DNA of 9,646 nt from Chloroflexota bacterium (GCA_012514615.1 JAAYZY010000155.1:1-9646), one strand, 5' to 3'; positions 1 through 8,683 are shown, counted from the first letter of the stretch. Program-made: numbers and translations. The notes: generated from the letters alone by a model not told the origin.

Positions 1-1
1 C

Positions 2-2362
2 GACGGCAAGGTCTACCTGGGTGTGTCTACCGAGTTCGGCGGGGCGGTGCATGCGCACTTCGTGTGCTATGACCCCGCCACCGACACCCTGCGGGATATC
101 GTCCACCTGGAAGACCTGCTGCCGGAGGGGCGAGACCGCCTGCGGCCGCCCCATGCCAAGATCCATACGGCCATGATGGCCCATCCCGATGGACGGATCT
201 TCTGGGTGAGCCACACCACCCCGCCCATCGAAGGGGAGCGGGTGCACCGCAGCCACGAGCTTTTCGGCGACCCGGAGCGGGGCTACCTGGGCAGTTGCGC
301 CTTCGTCTACGACCCGGCTACAGATCGGGCGCAGAACCTGGGCCGCGTCTATCCGCACTGCGGCACCCGCTTTGCCACCCTGAACCCTGAACGGGACGAG
401 ATCTACACCGTCTCTTACCCCACGGCGCACTTCAACATCTTCCGCATCAACACTGGGGAATCGAAGGACTTGGGCCGCATCTCGCGCTACGACGCCATCG
501 GCCCCTGCTGGTCGTCCCAGGGCTGCGCCTATACCACCGACGACGATGGCTACCTCATCCGCTACGACCCAGACAAGGAGACGTTGGAGCGGCTGCCGGT
601 GCGCCTGCCCTCCCCCCCAGGGCACATGGGCCATCGCAACCGCGTCCGGCGCATCAAGGCCGGCCCCGATGGGGTGAAGCTCTACGGCCTGACCGGCCTT
701 TCGGCCCGCTTGTTTGAGTATGATCCCGCCGTGGGGCGTTTCGGCCAGATGCGCGACCTGGGCCTGCTCATGGGCGAAGAACAGTTCGAGGCGCCCAACA
801 ACGTGCCCCAGGGCAAGGCTCTCACCTTCGGCCGCGATGGCTACATCTACATCGCCCTGAACGTGGGGGTTCTGGTGAACTGGAACACCAACCACAGCGT
901 TCACATCATGCGCGTGCACCCAGAGAGCGGCGAGGCCGAGGACTTCGGGCGGGTGGAGGCGCCGGGCATGCTACCTCTCCACAGCATCCAAGATGCCTGC
1001 ACCGACTCGGCTGGCAACATCTACTTCGGCACGGCGGTCGCCAAGCCCCCCGCCGTCTTGGCGGCGTTCCACCCAAAGGGTCTGCCGGGGGCCGTGGTGC
1101 GGGATCAGGCCGCCGAGCTGGCGCCGTATCGGCTTGCGCCGGCCGAGCTGAAGGCGCAGGAAGACGTAGCCAACGCCTTCATGGCCGATCGCTTGGTCTA
1201 CTACATCGAGCGGAACTGGTCTTTCGTCTCCGAAGGCACGGTGCTGGCGCGGCCACTGGGCGTGCCCGGCTACATGCCGCCCATCCCCGATGGCGAATCG
1301 GCCGTCACCGCCTTGGCCATGGGGTCGCGGCGTCGGTTGTATGGAGCCACCAGCGGCTGCCGCAGCCACCTCTTCGTCTACATCGTCCAGGCGCACCGCA
1401 CCATGACGTTCGCCCATCCTATCGACCTGGGGCTGCTGCCGGGGAGCAGCCAAGGGCCGACAGCCTGCCGCGCCCTGGTGGCTGGGCCCGACGGCTGCAT
1501 CTACGGGGGCATGGCCGGCGGTGCAGGCCGTCCGGGGCGCCTTTTCCGTCACGACCCGGCCGCCGAGAGGCCCCAGGCCTTCCCAGAGTTCACCTACTTC
1601 CCCGCGCCCTACGACACCTCCCCCGGGCGGCAGATCGAGGACTTAGGCGCGCCGTTGCCCGAGGAGGGCATTGTGACCCTGACGGCGGACTGGGCCAACG
1701 GCCTGCTCTGGGGCTTGGGCAGCGGCGGCACGCTCTTCTCCTTTGCGCCGGGCAGGGGGCAGGTACAGGTGCGGGCCCACCTGGAAGGACCTGGCCTCTC
1801 TCGAGCCCTCCTGTGCGACCCCAGCGGCAACGTCTACGGCTCCATGGGGGAGGGGCGGCTCTTCCAGTTCAGCCCCGCAGACAACCTGCTGCGGACCCTG
1901 CCCCAGCCGCTCCCGTGTGGCAAGGGGCGCGGGTACATCAACGCCTTGAGCGCGGCGGTGTGGGGGGCCGATGGCCGGGCCTACGGCGGCACCACCACCG
2001 ATGGGGTCTTCTTCTCGCTGGAGGTGGGGGAAGGGGGCAGCGAGGTCCAGGTGCGCGGACTGGGCAAGCCTACCTGGTCCGGCCACATCCGGGCCTTGGC
2101 CGCCGGCGTGGATGGGGCGATCTACGGCGTGGCTGGGCGAGACGACCTGTTCTCGCGTCTGTTCCGCTACGACCCGGCCGATGGGGCCCTGCGCGACCTG
2201 GGCATCTTGCAGACGGAGGTGGAGCGCCCGTGGGTGGCCCAACGCCTAGACGCTATGGCGACCGGCCCCAACGGCGAGATCTTCCTGGGCGAGGCCGACC
2301 GGGTCTCCCACTTGTGGGTCTATCTGCCGCCGGTGGTCCGGCCGGCAGTCGCCATTCCCTGA
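2..2362 (+). CDS. Large multi-blade beta-propeller protein, 5' end outside the window
   Basis: The reading frame is open from the first complete codon at base 2 to the TGA at 2360-2362 (786 residues visible). A GTG at 23 could be taken as a start, but the codons before it read DGKVYLG, a normal propeller strand motif, so the gene begins upstream of the window. The protein is built from about a dozen degenerate units of roughly 45-70 residues. Each has a strand like DGxIYxG followed by an aromatic-rich strand of the type LFxYDPxxxxxxDLG, for example VCYDPATD, FVYDPATD, IRYDPDKE, FEYDPAVG, LFRHDPAA, LFQFSPAD and LFRYDPAD. That is what is seen; the beta-propeller fold is inferred from it. About 90 residues in the middle (coding roughly 1080-1330) fit the repeat poorly and may link two propellers. 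I see no catalytic motif or membrane segment, and the N-terminal signal, if any, is not visible. Only 14 bases separate it from the SbcC gene, so the two are probably co-transcribed. Its function is unknown; sugar-lactonase-like, lyase-like or pure binding roles are all possible. Confidence 0.8.
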   Translation, partial: DGKVYLGVSTEFGGAVHAHFVCYDPATDTLRDIVHLEDLLPEGRDRLRPPHAKIHTAMMAHPDGRIFWVSHTTPPIEGERVHRSHELFGDPERGYLGSCAFVYDPATDRAQNLGRVYPHCGTRFATLNPERDEIYTVSYPTAHFNIFRINTGESKDLGRISRYDAIGPCWSSQGCAYTTDDDGYLIRYDPDKETLERLPVRLPSPPGHMGHRNRVRRIKAGPDGVKLYGLTGLSARLFEYDPAVGRFGQMRDLGLLMGEEQFEAPNNVPQGKALTFGRDGYIYIALNVGVLVNWNTNHSVHIMRVHPESGEAEDFGRVEAPGMLPLHSIQDACTDSAGNIYFGTAVAKPPAVLAAFHPKGLPGAVVRDQAAELAPYRLAPAELKAQEDVANAFMADRLVYYIERNWSFVSEGTVLARPLGVPGYMPPIPDGESAVTALAMGSRRRLYGATSGCRSHLFVYIVQAHRTMTFAHPIDLGLLPGSSQGPTACRALVAGPDGCIYGGMAGGAGRPGRLFRHDPAAERPQAFPEFTYFPAPYDTSPGRQIEDLGAPLPEEGIVTLTADWANGLLWGLGSGGTLFSFAPGRGQVQVRAHLEGPGLSRALLCDPSGNVYGSMGEGRLFQFSPADNLLRTLPQPLPCGKGRGYINALSAAVWGADGRAYGGTTTDGVFFSLEVGEGGSEVQVRGLGKPTWSGHIRALAAGVDGAIYGVAGRDDLFSRLFRYDPADGALRDLGILQTEVERPWVAQRLDAMATGPNGEIFLGEADRVSHLWVYLPPVVRPAVAIP

Positions 2363-2376
2363 GCGAGGCGAGTGCT

Positions 2377-4938
2377 GTGATCCCTGTGCGTTTGCGTGTG
2401 CGCAACTTCATGTGCTACGGCGAAGGGCTGCCGACGTTGGACTTCAGCGGCCTGCGGGTGGCTTGTCTGGTGGGCAACAACGGCCACGGCAAGTCGGCCC
2501 TGCTGGATGCCATGACCTGGGCCCTGTGGGGCAAGGCCCGCAGCAGCCGCGATGACAACCTGGTGCGCCAGGGCGAGACGGAGATGGAGGTGGAGCTGGA
2601 GTTCGACCTGTCGGGCCAGCGCTACCGCGTCCTGCGACGCCGCACCTTGGGCCGCCGCGCCTCCCAGCCAGACCTGGAGCTCTACGTCCGGGCCGGCGAT
2701 CAGAATCAGATCTTGACAGAATCCACCATCCGCGCCACCCAAGAGCGGCTCCTTGCTCTCCTGGGGCTGGACTACGACACCTTCACCAGCTCGGCCTTCT
2801 TGCTGCAGGGCCGAGCCGATCAGTTCACCACCCAGCCGCCAGCGAAGCGCAAGGAGATCCTGGCGGAGATCTTGGGCCTTTCCCGCTATGACCGTTACGA
2901 GCAGATCGCCAAGGAGCGGGCCCGGGCCCAGGGCCTGCGACGGGTGCAGCTTGAAGGCGAGATCGCCGAGGCCGATCGTGAGCTGGCCCACGAGCCGCTC
3001 TACCGCCAACAGCAAGCCGAGGCCGAAGCCCGGGTGACCCAGTTGGAGGCATCGGCCACAGAGGCCGATACCGACCGCCAGCGCCACGGCGAGCATGTGC
3101 GGGTGCTGGAGGAACGAGCGAAGGAGGCCCAGGCCCTGGAACGGCGTATCCAACAGGTGCGTGAAGGGGCGCGAGCCCTGGAGCGACGCCAAGCCCAGCG
3201 GGCAGAGCGGCTCACAGCGCTGCAAGCCCTCATGGCCCGGGGCGACGAGATCCGGCAGGGCGTGCAAGACCTGGCGGCGGCGCGAGAGCGGGTGCAGATT
3301 CTCGCCGAGCGGGCGGAACAGCGTCGTGGGCTGGAGGCAGAGAGCCATGCCCTGCAGCAGCGCGTCCTGGAGGCACGCCACGGGCTGCAGACCCAAGAGA
3401 AGGTGCTGGGCGACCGCCTGCAGAAGGCCCAGACCCAAGCGGCGCAGCACGACCAGATGGTCCAACAGGCAGAGCAGCTGCACACCCGTTTGGCTGAGAT
3501 GGAGGCCGAGCAGGCGCGGGGGCAGGCCCTACAGGAAGAGCGGGAGGCCCTGAGCAGCGAGAAGGCAGGGCTGACCCAGCAGAACGAGCGCCTGAGGGCC
3601 GACATGGTGGAGCTCCGGGAGCAGCTTGACCTGCTGGGGGAGGGCGCTGATGCCGGCCGGTGCCCGCTCTGCCGTCAACCTCTCGCCCCGGAAGACCGAG
3701 CGAAGCTGGCGGCGCAGACCACCGCCGAGGGGCAGGACAAGAAGGCCGCCTACACGGCCAACCACCAGCGTCTGGAGGAGATCGACCAGGCCTTGACGGC
3801 GAACAGGAAGGGACTGGAAGGGCTGACGCGTCGGTTGACCGGGCTGCCGGCCCTGCAGCGGGAGCTGGCGGCGGCCGAACAGGCGCTGGCCCAGGCCACC
3901 GCAGCCGCCCAAGAGGCGGAGGGCCTGGCGGGGCAGCACGCCGCCCTGAGACAGGCCATGGCTGAGGGGCGCTACGCCGAGACGGAGCAGGCCCGCCTGG
4001 AGGAGCTCCGGTCCCGTCTGGCGGAGGTGGCTTTCGACCCTGAAGATCTCCAGGCGGCGCGGCAGGAGGTGGATCGGCTGGCCCCTTACGAGGGGCAGGC
4101 CGCCCGCCTGGAAGCCGCGGCTGAGCAGGCGGCTGCCCTGGAGGCCGATCTGAAGGCGGATCGCCAGAGCCTGGCCGAGCGGGCCGAGCAGTTGGCGGCC
4201 GAGGAGGAGCGCCTGGGACAGTTGAACCAGGCGGCGGCGGCGCTGCGGTCAGCCCGCGAGGACCTGCGGCGCAGCGAAGCCGCCTGGACGGAGGCGCAGG
4301 CGGCGCTAGCTCAGGCCCGCAGCGACTTGGGCGGCGCTCGCCAGCGGGTGGCCCACTGTGAGCATCTGCGGGCGGCACGGCGTGAGAAGGTGCAAGAGCG
4401 CGACGCGGCGAGCGAAGAACAGGGGCTCTACGAGGAGCTGCAGCAGGCCGTCGGCAAGCGTGGCGTGCCGGCCATGCTCATCGATCAGTCGCTGCCGGAG
4501 ATCACGGAAGAGGCCAACCGGCTGCTCTGGCGCATGACCGACGGGCGCATGCACGTGGAGCTGAACACCCAGCGGGATACGAAGAGCGGCGGCACCGTGG
4601 AGACGCTGGACATCCTCATCGGCGACGAGCTGGGCACACGCCCCTACGAGCTCTACTCTGGCGGGGAGGCGTTTCGGGTCAACTTCGCCTTGCGGGTGGC
4701 GTTGGCCCGGCTGCTAGCGCGGCGCGCCGGGGCGCGTCTACAGACCCTCATCGTGGACGAGGGGTTCGGCACCCAGGATGCCCAGGGGCGCGAGCGCCTG
4801 GTGGAGGCGATCAACTCGGTGAGCGATGACTTCGAGTGCATCCTGGTGGTGACCCACGTGGAGGAACTGAAGGAGCTGTTCCCGGTGAGCATCGAAGTGA
4901 CCAAGACGGACCAAGGCTCCGTGTTCGCCATCCGCTAG
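2377..4938 (+). CDS. sbcC: SbcC/Rad50-type DNA repair ATPase with zinc hook
   Basis: This 853-residue protein has the full Rad50/SbcC layout. The Walker A motif GNNGHGKS is at residues 33-40 and the Q-loop (FLLQG, Gln144) follows. Two long Glu/Arg/Gln/Ala-rich coiled-coil arms (about 170-425 and 440-700) flank a central zinc hook CPLC at 429-432. The C-terminal lobe has the ABC signature SGGE from residue 761, Walker B LIVDE ending at Glu795 with D-loop GFGTQD, and the switch His827 in VVTHVEEL. Family members pair with the SbcD/Mre11 nuclease to open hairpins and process DNA ends, using ATP to open and close the head. The hook rules out SMC and RecN. The open frame extends upstream to 1813, but that part overlaps the propeller gene and is Arg/Gly-rich shadow. 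The chosen start is GTG 2377, with GAGG 8 bases before it and the normal N-terminal strand RLRVRNFMCY just after. At 853 residues it is nearer archaeal Rad50 than E. coli SbcC (about 1050). No sbcD is in the window. Confidence 0.95.
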   Translation: MIPVRLRVRNFMCYGEGLPTLDFSGLRVACLVGNNGHGKSALLDAMTWALWGKARSSRDDNLVRQGETEMEVELEFDLSGQRYRVLRRRTLGRRASQPDLELYVRAGDQNQILTESTIRATQERLLALLGLDYDTFTSSAFLLQGRADQFTTQPPAKRKEILAEILGLSRYDRYEQIAKERARAQGLRRVQLEGEIAEADRELAHEPLYRQQQAEAEARVTQLEASATEADTDRQRHGEHVRVLEERAKEAQALERRIQQVREGARALERRQAQRAERLTALQALMARGDEIRQGVQDLAAARERVQILAERAEQRRGLEAESHALQQRVLEARHGLQTQEKVLGDRLQKAQTQAAQHDQMVQQAEQLHTRLAEMEAEQARGQALQEEREALSSEKAGLTQQNERLRADMVELREQLDLLGEGADAGRCPLCRQPLAPEDRAKLAAQTTAEGQDKKAAYTANHQRLEEIDQALTANRKGLEGLTRRLTGLPALQRELAAAEQALAQATAAAQEAEGLAGQHAALRQAMAEGRYAETEQARLEELRSRLAEVAFDPEDLQAARQEVDRLAPYEGQAARLEAAAEQAAALEADLKADRQSLAERAEQLAAEEERLGQLNQAAAALRSAREDLRRSEAAWTEAQAALAQARSDLGGARQRVAHCEHLRAARREKVQERDAASEEQGLYEELQQAVGKRGVPAMLIDQSLPEITEEANRLLWRMTDGRMHVELNTQRDTKSGGTVETLDILIGDELGTRPYELYSGGEAFRVNFALRVALARLLARRAGARLQTLIVDEGFGTQDAQGRERLVEAINSVSDDFECILVVTHVEELKELFPVSIEVTKTDQGSVFAIR
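4935..4938. other. Shared palindromic stop CTAG of sbcC and hutI
   Basis: The four bases CTAG give TAG on both strands. Bases 4936-4938 end sbcC and bases 4937-4935 end hutI. The two convergent genes therefore overlap by exactly four bases. I see no hairpin-plus-T-run terminator on either side, so each transcript must run into the 3' end of the other gene or be stopped by Rho. Confidence 0.95.
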
Positions 4939-6215
4939 CCGCCGCTGCCCACCACCACCCGGCCCCGCTTCACCACCGCCTGCACCGGGTTGGCCCCGAA
5001 GCGGTAGGGCAAGTCCCGATACGACGGCAGGTCCAGGAGCAGAAGGTCGGCCTGCTTGCCGGGCTGCAGGCTGCCCACACGTTCGCCGCAGCCGCTGGCG
5101 TAGGCGGCGTTGATTGTGGCTGCGCAGATCGCCTCGGCCGGGCTCAGCCGCACGTAGCGGCAGGCCAAGGCGATGAGAAATGGCATCGACGGGCACCAGC
5201 AGGTGCCGGGGTTCAGGTCGGTGCCCAAGGCCAGCGCCCCGCCGGCTTGGATGAACGGCCGCGCCGGCGTGTAGTCGGCATGGGCCAGGCCGAAGGTGGT
5301 GCCGGGCAGGGTGACGCCTACCGTGGCTGAGCGGGCCAAGGCCGCCAACTCGTCTGGCGGCGTGCAGACCAGGTGATCCACAGAGACGGCGCCCATCTCC
5401 ACCCCTAGCGCTGTGGCGCCCAGGGCGCGGAACTCGTCCACGTGCAGCTTCAGGCCCAAGCCCAGGCCGTGAGCGCTCTCCAGGATGCGCCGGGTCTGAG
5501 CCAGGTCGAAGGCCCCTTCGTCGCAGAAGGCATCGCAGAAAAGCCTCTCTCCGGCCGCCTCCGCCTGCCACCACCGGCGCACGGCTGGCAGCATCTCCCC
5601 CACCAACAGGTCCACATACCCGTTCGGGTCGTCGCGCCATTCGGCTGGTACCAGGTGCGCGCCCAGAAAGGTGGGGATGAGCTCCACCGGCTGCTGGCAA
5701 GCCAGTTGACGGATGACCTGCAGCTGCTTGAGCTCGTCGGCGGTGCGCAGCCCGTAGCCGGTCTTGGTCTCAGCGGTGGTGGTGCCGTGGGCCAGCATCT
5801 GTCGCAGGCGCGGCAGGCTCTCGGCGGCCAACTGTGCCGAGTCGGAGGCGCGGGTCGCCTCCACCGTGTGCATGATGCCACCGCCGGCCGCCATGATCTC
5901 CAGGTAGGTGGCCCCTTGCAGGCGCATCTCGAACTCGGCGGCGCGGTCGCCTGCCCATACCAGGTGCGTGTGGGCATCCACGAAGCCAGGCAGCACCACC
6001 CGGCCGCTGGCGTCCAGGGTTTCCCTGGCGCTCCAGGCGGGGAGGTGGGCGCTGGGCCCCACCCAGACGATCTCCTCGCCCCGCACAGCTACGGCGCCAT
6101 CCTCCACGAGGGCCAGATCGCCCATGGACGCGCCGCGGCGTGGGCCGGGGGGACCGGCCAGGGTGAGCAGTTGGCGGGCGTTGCGTACAAGTAGGTCCAG
6201 GTCGTAGGTAGGCAT
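4935..6215 (-). CDS. hutI: Imidazolonepropionase (histidine degradation)
   Basis: This 426-residue protein is a full-length amidohydrolase-superfamily member. It hydrolyses 4-imidazolone-5-propionate to N-formimino-L-glutamate, the third step of histidine breakdown in the cytoplasm. The metal-site motif VDAHTH gives His82 and His84, followed by WAGDR (Arg91), usual for HutI. LHVDEF supplies His258 and Glu261, SVDH gives His281, and LGTDLNPGT gives Asp333. Together these match the metal ligands and acid/base residues known for the family. Further HutI signatures are AAGGGIMHTV, GTTTAETKTGYGL and FLGAHLVPAE. The length is typical (about 400-420). The ATG at 6213-6215 has an AGGAG ribosome site (6224-6228) 8 bases upstream. 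It follows the sensor kinase gene after only 19 bases and should share its transcript. No hutU, hutH, hutG or ftcD is visible, so the rest of the pathway must lie elsewhere. Its TAG stop overlaps the sbcC stop by four bases. Confidence 0.96.
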   Translation of the reverse strand: MPTYDLDLLVRNARQLLTLAGPPGPRRGASMGDLALVEDGAVAVRGEEIVWVGPSAHLPAWSARETLDASGRVVLPGFVDAHTHLVWAGDRAAEFEMRLQGATYLEIMAAGGGIMHTVEATRASDSAQLAAESLPRLRQMLAHGTTTAETKTGYGLRTADELKQLQVIRQLACQQPVELIPTFLGAHLVPAEWRDDPNGYVDLLVGEMLPAVRRWWQAEAAGERLFCDAFCDEGAFDLAQTRRILESAHGLGLGLKLHVDEFRALGATALGVEMGAVSVDHLVCTPPDELAALARSATVGVTLPGTTFGLAHADYTPARPFIQAGGALALGTDLNPGTCWCPSMPFLIALACRYVRLSPAEAICAATINAAYASGCGERVGSLQPGKQADLLLLDLPSYRDLPYRFGANPVQAVVKRGRVVVGSGG

Positions 6216-6234
6216 ACAGTGGGCTCCTGGGTGT

Positions 6235-8529
6235 CTAGGCTTTGGCAGCGGGGGCTGCTGGCACGGTGAACCAGAATTCGCTGCCCCCTTCCGGCGGGCA
6301 ATCCAGGCCGATCTGGCCGCCGTGAGCTTGCACGGCCAAGCGGCAGAAGGTGAGGCCCAGGCCGGCGCCTCGCCTTCGCGCCCGCGCTCCCCGCACTTGC
6401 CCGAACTTCTCGAAGATCACCTCGCGGTAGGCCGCGGGGACGCCCGGGCCGCGGTCCCGCACCGCCAGACGCAGCCAGCGCCCGGACGCCTGGGCATCGC
6501 TGACCAGACGGGCTGTCACGGAGATCTGCTCCCCGTCGGGGCTAAACTTGATGGCGTTGTCCACCAGATTGCTGAGCACGCGCTCCATCAGGGCCCGGTC
6601 CACCTGGGCCTCAGGGAGGTCCTGAGGGAAGTCGGTGGCGGCCCGAAGGTTGGCCTTGGCCATCACCGGCGAGAGGCCGCGGAGCACCGCCTGGGTCAGA
6701 CGGTACATGCAGGTGGGCGACGTTTCGGGGCAGAGCTCACCCGACTGCAGCCGCCCGATCTCCAGCAAGGTGTGGATCATGTCGTCCAAGCGCGCGAGGG
6801 CTCGCAGGGCCACTTCCATGAGTTGCTCGCGTTGGTCGGGTGACAGCTCTTCCCCCAACTCCTGCAGCATCTTCAGGGCCGTGGCGATGGATGCCAGCGG
6901 GCTGTGCATGTCGTGCACCATCATCTGGCTCAGGTCTTCGCGCAGCTCGTCCAACCGGCGTTCTTCGGTGACCTCGTGGAAGGTCAGCAGCCAACCCGCC
7001 TTGTGGCCGTGGCTGTCTTCCACCGAGGTGACCACCCGCTCCAGGATGCGGCGGCCGATGCGCACCAGGGCTCTGCCGCCGGTGGCGTTGTGTTCCAGGG
7101 CTTCCAGGTCCGTTGCGGCGGCCCCTGTAGGTAGGCCGGCCTTGGCCGCGAGCTCGGCCTCGGTGAAGAGGTTGCGCTGCAGCAATGCTTCGGCCGACAG
7201 GCCCCAACACGCTTGGAGAGCGCGGTTGGCCATCTCGATGACGCCCTGGGGGTCCACGAGGAGTATACCTTCCTCTGTAGAGTCTAGTACCGTCTGCAGC
7301 TGCCGCACGCGCCCACCCAACTGCCGGCTGGTCTGCTGATAGCGCAAGGCGGCGGCGGCCTGGGCGGCGATGGCGGTGAGCAGCTTCAGGTCTCCCTCAT
7401 CGAAGGCGTTGGGGCGGGCAAAGTCCTGCACGACCATCAGTCCCAGGCTCTGGTTGTCGGCCAGCAGCGGTACGCCGAGCCACGACCGAGCGCGGCTGAG
7501 GCGAGCGGGCATGGCTGGCGATGGACCGGCGCTCTGCGCGTCCCACGGCAGCAGCAGCGGCCGGCCTGTCTGGATGACATACTCGGCGGGCCCAGCGGCG
7601 AAGGGGCGGTCTGGCCAGTGCACCCGCTGCCCGTTCTCGCAGACAAAGGGGAAGCTCAGCGTGCCCCCATCTGGGGAGCCCAAGGCCACGTACAGGTTTT
7701 CCACCTCCAAGGCGCGGCGCGTCTGGCGGCAGATGGCCTCCAGCAGCGGCTCCAACGCCAAGGCTCCGCCGGTCTCTTGGGCGATGTCGTTGAGGGTGGA
7801 GAGCTTTGCCATCTGCCCCTGCAGGCGCTGTTGCTGATCCCAGCGGTGGAGGACGACCGCCAGCAAGAGCATCGCAGCCGTCAGGAGAACGGAGTTGCCC
7901 AGGTTACCCTGGTTGTATACCGAGGCCAGCAGCAGCGAAAAGGGCAGGGGCAGCAGCTCGGCCTGCAACGCAGGCAGCAGTTGCGCCGCCCGCAGACCAG
8001 GCTGCCCCAGAGACGCCCGGCATGCCAGGGAGAGGGCGAGATTCGTGGCGAAGTAGAGGGTGAAGAGCAGGGCGAGCGGCAGGGCGTTGCCAGCGTCCAG
8101 GCCCAGCGCGGGTACGCCCCCCCCGAGGGCCAGGAAGGCACTGCCGCCTGCCCACAGGGCCAACGCCTGGGAGCCCCCTTGCACTGCCCCTAGAGCCGGC
8201 GGCGACGCCTCTTGGCCGCTGAGCAGCCAGCGGCGGGAGGCTGCGCTGAGCAGCGCGCCCAGCAAGGCGGCCCAGAGCGCCGACGGCAGACCGCACACCA
8301 AGAACGAAGTCAGGGCGATGACGTGGGAGGGGCGAACCCTCTGCCCACGGTCCGCCCGTGCGGCCACGGCGTTGAGGGCGGCAAAGAACAGGATGGGGGG
8401 CCACGCGAGTGGGGCTTCCCAGGCCAGAGTGCACCCCACGGCGCAAGCCAGGCCGGCCAACCCAACGGCAAGGGTGAGACGTGCTGCCCAAGCTAGGGGC
8501 TCCCTGTCGACGGCGCAGGGCTGCATCAC
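6235..8529 (-). CDS. Membrane-bound sensor histidine kinase (TM-GAF-PAS-HisKA-HATPase)
   Basis: The protein is 764 residues from GTG 8529, or 763 from the ATG at 8526. The first 230 residues hold six or seven hydrophobic segments (about 14-36, 39-57, 69-97, 118-137, 148-170, 192-205, 212-228), so the input domain is in the membrane. A GAF domain (about 245-395, ending in the helix LLTAIAAQAAAALRYQQ) and a PAS domain (about 413-525, TVLDSTEEGILLVDPQGVIE) follow. The HisKA H-box is VHDMHSPLASI with phospho-acceptor His539. The catalytic domain has the N-box LVDNAIKFSP (Asn658), DRGPGVP, the F-box IFEKFGQ and the G-box GAGLGL. All catalytic landmarks are intact, so it should autophosphorylate. 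There is no C-terminal receiver domain and no response regulator gene nearby, so the partner is unknown, as is the ligand. It is the first gene of a probable two-gene operon with hutI. The coding strand carries a run of eight G at 8117-8124 encoding Gly136-138. Confidence 0.93.
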   Translation of the reverse strand: MMQPCAVDREPLAWAARLTLAVGLAGLACAVGCTLAWEAPLAWPPILFFAALNAVAARADRGQRVRPSHVIALTSFLVCGLPSALWAALLGALLSAASRRWLLSGQEASPPALGAVQGGSQALALWAGGSAFLALGGGVPALGLDAGNALPLALLFTLYFATNLALSLACRASLGQPGLRAAQLLPALQAELLPLPFSLLLASVYNQGNLGNSVLLTAAMLLLAVVLHRWDQQQRLQGQMAKLSTLNDIAQETGGALALEPLLEAICRQTRRALEVENLYVALGSPDGGTLSFPFVCENGQRVHWPDRPFAAGPAEYVIQTGRPLLLPWDAQSAGPSPAMPARLSRARSWLGVPLLADNQSLGLMVVQDFARPNAFDEGDLKLLTAIAAQAAAALRYQQTSRQLGGRVRQLQTVLDSTEEGILLVDPQGVIEMANRALQACWGLSAEALLQRNLFTEAELAAKAGLPTGAAATDLEALEHNATGGRALVRIGRRILERVVTSVEDSHGHKAGWLLTFHEVTEERRLDELREDLSQMMVHDMHSPLASIATALKMLQELGEELSPDQREQLMEVALRALARLDDMIHTLLEIGRLQSGELCPETSPTCMYRLTQAVLRGLSPVMAKANLRAATDFPQDLPEAQVDRALMERVLSNLVDNAIKFSPDGEQISVTARLVSDAQASGRWLRLAVRDRGPGVPAAYREVIFEKFGQVRGARARRRGAGLGLTFCRLAVQAHGGQIGLDCPPEGGSEFWFTVPAAPAAKA

Positions 8530-8536
8530 CGATGGC

Positions 8537-8542
8537 CCTCCT
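8537..8542 (-). promoter_or_regulatory. Ribosome binding site of the sensor kinase gene
   Basis: AGGAGG on the minus strand is a full Shine-Dalgarno match. It sits 7 bases before GTG 8529 and 10 before the adjoining ATG 8526. The spacing slightly favours the GTG, but either start gives practically the same protein. Confidence 0.65.
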
Positions 8543-8683
8543 GATCTGCGGGCGCGAACAGAAACAGGTCTCGCAGGGCACAGCCACTGCCCAGGCCAGC
8601 CCGGCGTTCCTGCTGTGGATGGATGGGGCGCTTGCCGGCGACGTGAGCTGCCGGCTCAGTGCAAGCCGAAGCCTTTCTTTTAC

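Noticed and set aside
23..25. GTG as the start of the propeller gene
   Set aside because: The in-frame codons before it form a normal propeller strand motif and contain no stop, so the gene is cut by the window edge.
1813..2376. Possible 188-residue N-terminal extension of SbcC
   Set aside because: It overlaps the propeller gene in another frame, its composition is Arg/Gly/Pro-rich like a GC-rich shadow, and the conserved SbcC N-terminal strand begins right after GTG 2377.
2320..3483. Minus-strand open frame (387 residues), Leu/Gln-rich
   Set aside because: This is the antisense shadow of the SbcC N-terminal half and has no recognisable motif.
3230..4378. Long minus-strand open frame (382 residues) opposite sbcC
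   Set aside because: It is mostly Pro, Ala, Gly and Arg, the usual antisense reading of GC-rich coiled-coil codons. It has no domain and lies wholly over a gene with clear motifs.
5442..6194. Plus-strand open frame (250 residues) over hutI
   Set aside because: It lies completely over hutI, whose catalytic residues are all intact. The composition is that of a reverse-strand shadow.
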